64,000 nt of DNA, taken from contig OX246741.1 of NCBI GenBank assembly GCA_945910005.1, forward strand, positions 13,220,890 through 13,284,889, in the 5' to 3' direction. The notes under the pieces were generated by a model. That model was not told the origin of the DNA, made no database searches, and worked only from the letters and a program-made list of their open reading frames with translations. Both the position numbers and the translations under genes were made by a program. This document shows positions 57,884-64,000 of this stretch, one piece after another. This DNA is from Isoperla grammatica. Taxonomy: Eukaryota; Arthropoda; Insecta; Plecoptera; Perlodidae. Every line of letters starts with the position of its first letter. Within the stretch, counting starts at the first letter, position 1.

Positions 57884-58177
57884 TCAGGAGGAGCGAAGCA
57901 CCACGGATATTGGTTTAGGGAGGGGGGGGGGGGGGGAGGGGTCAAATTCAATCCGTTAGCGGGGGGTGGGAGAAGTCTTGATCCTCAATAATAAAAGGGT
58001 TCAGCCGAGATATGTTTATTTGGAGCTATTATAGGTGAAAGTTTAAAAAGGTTTATATGTAAAAAGATAGTGCATTTATTAATATTATGAATAAATTGTA
58101 TTTTATAATGTAATTTTTCATGTCGCGGGAGGAGGGGGGTCAAACATCCTGATAGCCCCTCGCTGCGCCCCTGACTG
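57884..58177. mobile_element. about 290-bp element with G-rich inverted ends
   Basis: The right end, reversed, reads CAGTCAGGGGCGCAGCGAGG followed by GGCTATCAGGATGTTTGACC; the left end reads CAGGAGGAGCGAAGCACCAC and GGATATTGGTTTAGGG before a G15 run (57922-57936). The ends look like diverged TIRs. Ends of the GGGGCGCAGCGAGG kind are frequent on non-autonomous DNA transposons in animals. The interior is AT-rich and non-coding. Confidence 0.45.
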
Positions 58178-58780
58178 TATTTCCCACCAACTATCTGGCA
58201 ACTACACATATATTTTCTAACAAAGATGTATTTTATTCTACCCCGCCTCAGACTCAGACCACAACACAAATTGTCTTTTCATCCAAATAAGAAAATGTGC
58301 GTTTGACCGTAATACAATCCTGTCTGTGATGTTCTATTTTTTATTAACTTTAAATTCCCTATTGAACTTCTATGAGAAAGCCGACGAAGCAGAATACAAA
58401 AAATTTAAAAAAAGCACGTCAAGAACAAACCCTCTATACTAGATAACGGAAACACTACGGAGGATTCAACGATTATATAAAATAAAACACCGTTTTATTT
58501 TTAACGGGGGATGAACTGAAACCTGAAACTGGCGTGGGTTTTTTTTTCTTGTTTTTTTCTCTCCCCATGTCACGTTTCGTTGGGAATCTGTCAGACATCT
58601 TCAGTCTTTGAACTGTGCAGACATCTCGTTGAAAGTGTCAGTTCGAGTGAATAGAGTTAGCACCTCTTGAAACCCCATTCGAGCGTAGAGAGAAGAGTGA
58701 ACGAAACATTTGCCAGTCAAAATAGAAATAAAATCTTCCACTTCATCTAAACCGACGAGCCACCGATCTACCTAGCTTGC
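58178..58780. other. no gene seen
   Basis: AT-rich, with a T-rich tract near 58540-58560; it leads into the candidate promoter at 58784. Confidence 0.4.
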
Positions 58781-58783
58781 TGC

Positions 58784-58798
58784 TTTATATATGCAAAT
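58784..58798 (+). promoter_or_regulatory. TATA box overlapping octamer ATGCAAAT
   Basis: TTTATAT is immediately followed by ATGCAAAT, the POU-factor octamer. A start about 30 bases downstream would fall in CACAGCGACACCG, giving a leader of about 35 bases before the ATG at 58852. The arrangement fits a promoter, but both motifs are common in AT-rich DNA. Confidence 0.3.
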
Positions 58799-58851
58799 AA
58801 AATGAACCTCACAGCGACACCGCACCTTCAACGTTAATTTCCACACCTTTA

Positions 58852-58959
58852 ATGGGGATACGCTCTATGGAGAACAGCGATTCGTCTTCTTCTTGCTTCC
58901 ATGCCAAGATAAATGTCGATCTGCTGTCTAACATCGACACTCTACAAATTGATCGATTG
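58852..58959 (+). CDS. candidate first coding exon, protein unknown
   Basis: Thirty-six codons begin MGIRSMENSDSSSSCFHAK and continue INVDLLSNIDTLQIDRL up to TTG|GTAATT, a plausible donor at 58960, in phase 0. The second Met (58867) is an alternative start; both have G at +4 but a pyrimidine at -3. The peptide is protein-like, with a serine run written with mixed TCG/TCT codons and a leucine/aspartate-rich end that could begin a helix. Without splicing the frame stops after a few Ile codons. I do not recognise the protein and found no second exon. Confidence 0.3.
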
Positions 58960-58961
58960 GT

Positions 58962-60431
58962 AATTATTATTATTTAATCATACGATCGAAATTCCTGATG
59001 GTATGGTGATTGTCTCTTGAGTATTCTTTTTATAGCCCCCAGTCCTAAAACTTGAAGCTCAACTTTCCCTTGTAAGTACAAAACCAATCATCGCTGTGTT
59101 TATATGCAGGTATATAACACCCACATACAAACGTTGAACACTTGATCTAATGTAACCTAAACGATTATAGAGGTGTAATTCAACTGGTTTTCCGTTAATA
59201 GATGTGCTGTTAAATTGGTTAGATTACGATAACTGGTAATAACCACACGTATCTAGCCATATTTGAAAAACGCTACATATCATTGGAATCTTAATATCCA
59301 GCCACATGCTTTTGTAATAAATTAATACTATGAAATCAGGTTTATAGTATTCATTAAACTTTATTGTTGTAATTGTGAAAAATTGAATTATGAACTGTTT
59401 TATAAAGTTTATAATAAGATCAAAGTAAAAAATCAATTAATGTATCAACAAATTGCATTGTTAATTATTAAGCTTTTTCTCCCCTTTTAGTTCCCGTGAT
59501 CTTCTGGGCTACGTACAAACAATAATTGCAAACAACTCTTCAAGTCATTCCAGAAAAGAAATAATCTTCACTTAATTTTTTTTTACAAAAGGTTTCAAAA
59601 TAATTACTTTCTTGGCGTTTCACCTAGGGTCCTATATTTTGAGTGTTTGGGTTGCTAGTATGAATTTGTAGAAATCCGAAGGTATGACTTTTCTAACTAT
59701 GATATTTGCTTTATTTTGACAACTACGGAATTACGCACTATCCAACCGCATTATGCCTATTCGGAATTGTTACTAGTTTTTTTTTTTTTTTTAGAATGAA
59801 TAGAAATCTTCCGGAACACATAAACTAATGAATACACTCACATTACCTGATTTGTATGTACTTGCCAAATTAATTATGTATTTGATCAGTGTTTCCTCAA
59901 AAACTGTATCTATGTTTGAATGTTTACTGTTTATCAGTTGAGACCACTTAAAATGATCGCATAAGCCAAATCCAGATGAACCCTTGTAGATCTCTCATTT
60001 AGATGAACACATGTCAGACTCGAATTTCCAATTATTTTTCAATTATCTTCTGTGTTCGGTGTTGCTATTTCTCTTTGTTCGACGCCTTGCTCGAACACGG
60101 ATAAGGGCATCACAAGTACAGTCATCGCCATAAATCCATCGTGGCCTTAGCAATTATACATTCTTGAAGTTTAGAGAGAACAACTGTGCAAAATATCGTA
60201 CTTAGAGAGAATGCCAGTTGTAATATAAATAGTTTGGAGACAGTTCATAAGCGGACCAGTAATTGCGCAGGCGGAAGACTTGAAAAAACAAAAACACATA
60301 GCATAAAACACGAAAAACACAACCAGAACATAAAAATAACCTATAAAAAACAGGAAAAAAACATAAAATATCTCTCCCCAACCAAATCAACTCTCAAAAC
60401 TGCTCAGCAACCGTCACAGTTTATAAGTACA
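58962..60431. other. no further exon found
   Basis: AT-rich, intron-like sequence with T-runs (for example 59778-59792). An 85-codon Lys/Asn-rich frame (60186-60443) is unrecognised. Confidence 0.4.
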
Positions 60432-60542
60432 CCACTCACATAGACTAAAGTCAAGTTCAGTCTTAAAAATCTTCAGCCTGGGCCGAGAATCGAACCCTGG
60501 CGAACTTCTGCATTGGAAGCAGGAATATCCCAGCCAGCCACA
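60432..60542 (-). mobile_element. tRNA-Gly-like SINE, copy 2
   Basis: The minus strand contains CTGC-TTCCAAT-GCAG, an anticodon arm resembling that of glycine tRNA (TCC) or, by strict loop position, CCA, then CCAGGGTTCGATTCTCGG with box B. The D-arm is not well formed and a SINE-like 3' part (TTTTTAAGACTGAACTTGAC) follows, shared with 54395-54482. A decayed tRNA gene is the alternative. Confidence 0.55.
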
Positions 60543-60617
60543 AAACCGTTTATGCAAATTACCATATCAAGAGACGTAACGGAAAAGAGAGTGGCGTAGT
60601 AGGAAGAGAAAAGTTAA

Positions 60618-60638
60618 CCCCCCCCCCCCCCCCCCCCA
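60618..60638. repeat. C21 homopolymer
   Basis: Twenty-one C between AAGTTAA and ATTCAACG. Confidence 0.85.
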
Positions 60639-62845
<2,207 letters not shown>

Positions 62846-62986
62846 CTACCACCCCATCCATCCACCCCCTTACAAGTGGAGCATTGATAATAGATTACAC
62901 CTATAATTACCAAACGATTTGTAGCAATAAGTTGTTACGTAACTAGTAACCATATAGTTCCACTTTACTTATACAGCGGTGGTAGT

Positions 62987-63178
62987 TTGTATTGCTTTAC
63001 GTAAGTCTCTATTATTGCAACAATGCTAGTCGAGACTGTGAGGGGTGATAGATAAAGATCGAAGAACAATTACATGAAAAACAACGCTAAATACGGGATT
63101 CGAAGTTCAAACCCATACGTTCCAGGTGGCATTGCATAGAACCTGCGTTCCAACCGCATGAGCCACAGACGACGGCAA
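62987..63178 (-). mobile_element. tRNA-derived SINE, family with GTAAAGCAA end, copy 2
   Basis: Minus strand: GTGGCTCATGCGGTTGGAAC (A-box-like head), then a box B split by a small insertion (GGGTTTGAACTTCGAATCCC), then CCCCTCACAGTCTCGACTAG and GCAATAATAGAGACTTACGT plus AAAGCAA. It is longer at the 5' end than the copy at 1974-2098 and shows the tRNA-like head missing there. Confidence 0.7.
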
Positions 63179-63969
63179 CTACAATTAATAAATTGTGTAT
63201 TTGGTTTGTAAGTAAAAAATAACCGATTTCAGGGGGTCAAAATAACATTTTATCACATACATTATCGGTATCTACTCTGTCAAAAGTAGATTTTCAACAC
63301 TTTAAAATCAGTTGTTATGCCTATGCTAAGGACAACGATAACTATATATCAACAGCTAAAGCTTGTGTTGTCAAAAATGATTAATTATTAATTAATTAGT
63401 TTCTTTCTTGCGTTGTGCATGTTTTCTTAATTAGTATTTGAGAAACAAGCAAAGAAAGAAAGAACACGCACCGATTATGTCAACCGAGTTCATTGCGTGG
63501 AAGTGATCTATCTTCCTTTATCTCCTCTTTGATCGTATCCAGCGCTGGTTCGACGCGGCGTACAAACGCTCAACTAACACCTGGAAAAGTTCCCAATTAT
63601 CATCCGTTTCAAGACTCTATCTGGAATCGAATTAATTCAACGGCTTCGTTCATTTGCCAGCCTCTTCTTTCAGTCGTCGGCAGCCGTTTTAATTACTGTA
63701 CGAAAAACGGTCAATGACGAAACGGTCTTTGTTTAGGTATCATTTCGTTCAACTTCTCTATGGCAGAACGGGAGACACCGTATCGTAACGAGGAGGCAGT
63801 GCCACCTTTACGGCTTTACCATGTGCAAGATTTGCCATGGAACAGCCGTTTTTATTCACATTACGAATATGTGATCCGTTTTGCTTTTGATACGTTTTTG
63901 CCTAATGGATTTACCAAGTAACATAACTCAGAAATGGAAAAAATAAACATTAGTGATTTGATTTACTAA
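63179..63969. other. no gene seen
   Basis: A 74-codon plus-strand frame at 63493-63717, in slightly GC-richer DNA, is unrecognised. Confidence 0.4.
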
Positions 63970-64000
63970 GGGCTGGGTCCACACAGATTTTTAGGACATA
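63970..64000. mobile_element. TAA-targeting MITE, left end cut by the window edge
   Basis: GGGCTGGGTCCACACAGATT then TTTAGGACATA, preceded by TAA, matches the left end of the MITE at 25032-25222 with one inserted G and one substitution. Confidence 0.8.

Noticed and set aside
60474..60545. Functional glycine tRNA gene on the minus strand
   Set aside because: The anticodon arm and box B are recognisable, but the D-arm is decayed and a SINE body shared with 54395-54482 follows.

Overview
The window looks like non-coding chromosomal DNA from an animal, most likely an invertebrate. The DNA is AT-rich by eye and no open frame carries a protein family I recognise. It is crowded with microsatellites, tRNA-derived SINE-like repeats, short inverted-repeat elements of MITE type, a tandem satellite and many long G or C runs. 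Bacterial features (ribosome binding sites, operons, dense ORFs) are absent. I cannot name the species; the SINE tails and TIR elements are compatible with many metazoan lineages.

Layout: 1-5.7 kb holds a 320-bp TIR element, a SINE with GAT/AATA tails and a dispersed repeat whose second copy lies at 50.5 kb. 5.77-8.59 kb is a satellite of about 39 units of 63 bp, with extra 17-bp sub-units inserted strictly in phase. 8.6-20 kb is mostly featureless, with SINE fragments, a MITE, a (TGAA)n tract and a CpG-rich stretch with TATA-like boxes at 19.4-19.7 kb. 20.2-21.2 kb is a complete 962-bp TIR element with repeated internal 15-mers. 22-31 kb contains tRNA-like SINE pieces, two copies of a 330-bp element (one interrupted by a 191-bp MITE), AT-rich hairpins and a second copy of a long-TIR element. 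34.7-35.65 kb is a 900-bp pyrimidine-only tract built of successive 8-bp arrays. 36.87-37.17 kb is a 300-bp imperfect palindrome. 42-49 kb has (ACTT)n, perfect 28-bp and 35-bp hairpins, the second copy of the 320-bp TIR element, a decayed coding-like stretch and one candidate first exon. 52.4-53.7 kb combines an ACGTC pentamer array, ten 80-bp tandem units and a long hairpin. 54-64 kb has further SINE copies, a G-rich-ended element, one candidate promoter plus first exon at 58.8 kb, a (CT)n tract and the start of another MITE.

Genes: none is proven. Two short open stretches (48062-48166 and 58852-58959) end at good splice-donor sequences and may be first exons, and 46498-46709 looks like a decayed coding fragment. 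Everything else in the annotation is repeat biology. The most notable features are the phase-locked 63/17-bp satellite, the 8-bp pyrimidine mosaic, a nested MITE insertion with its empty site preserved in a sister copy, and repeated CRE/E-box-like motifs carried in the ends of a mobile element.
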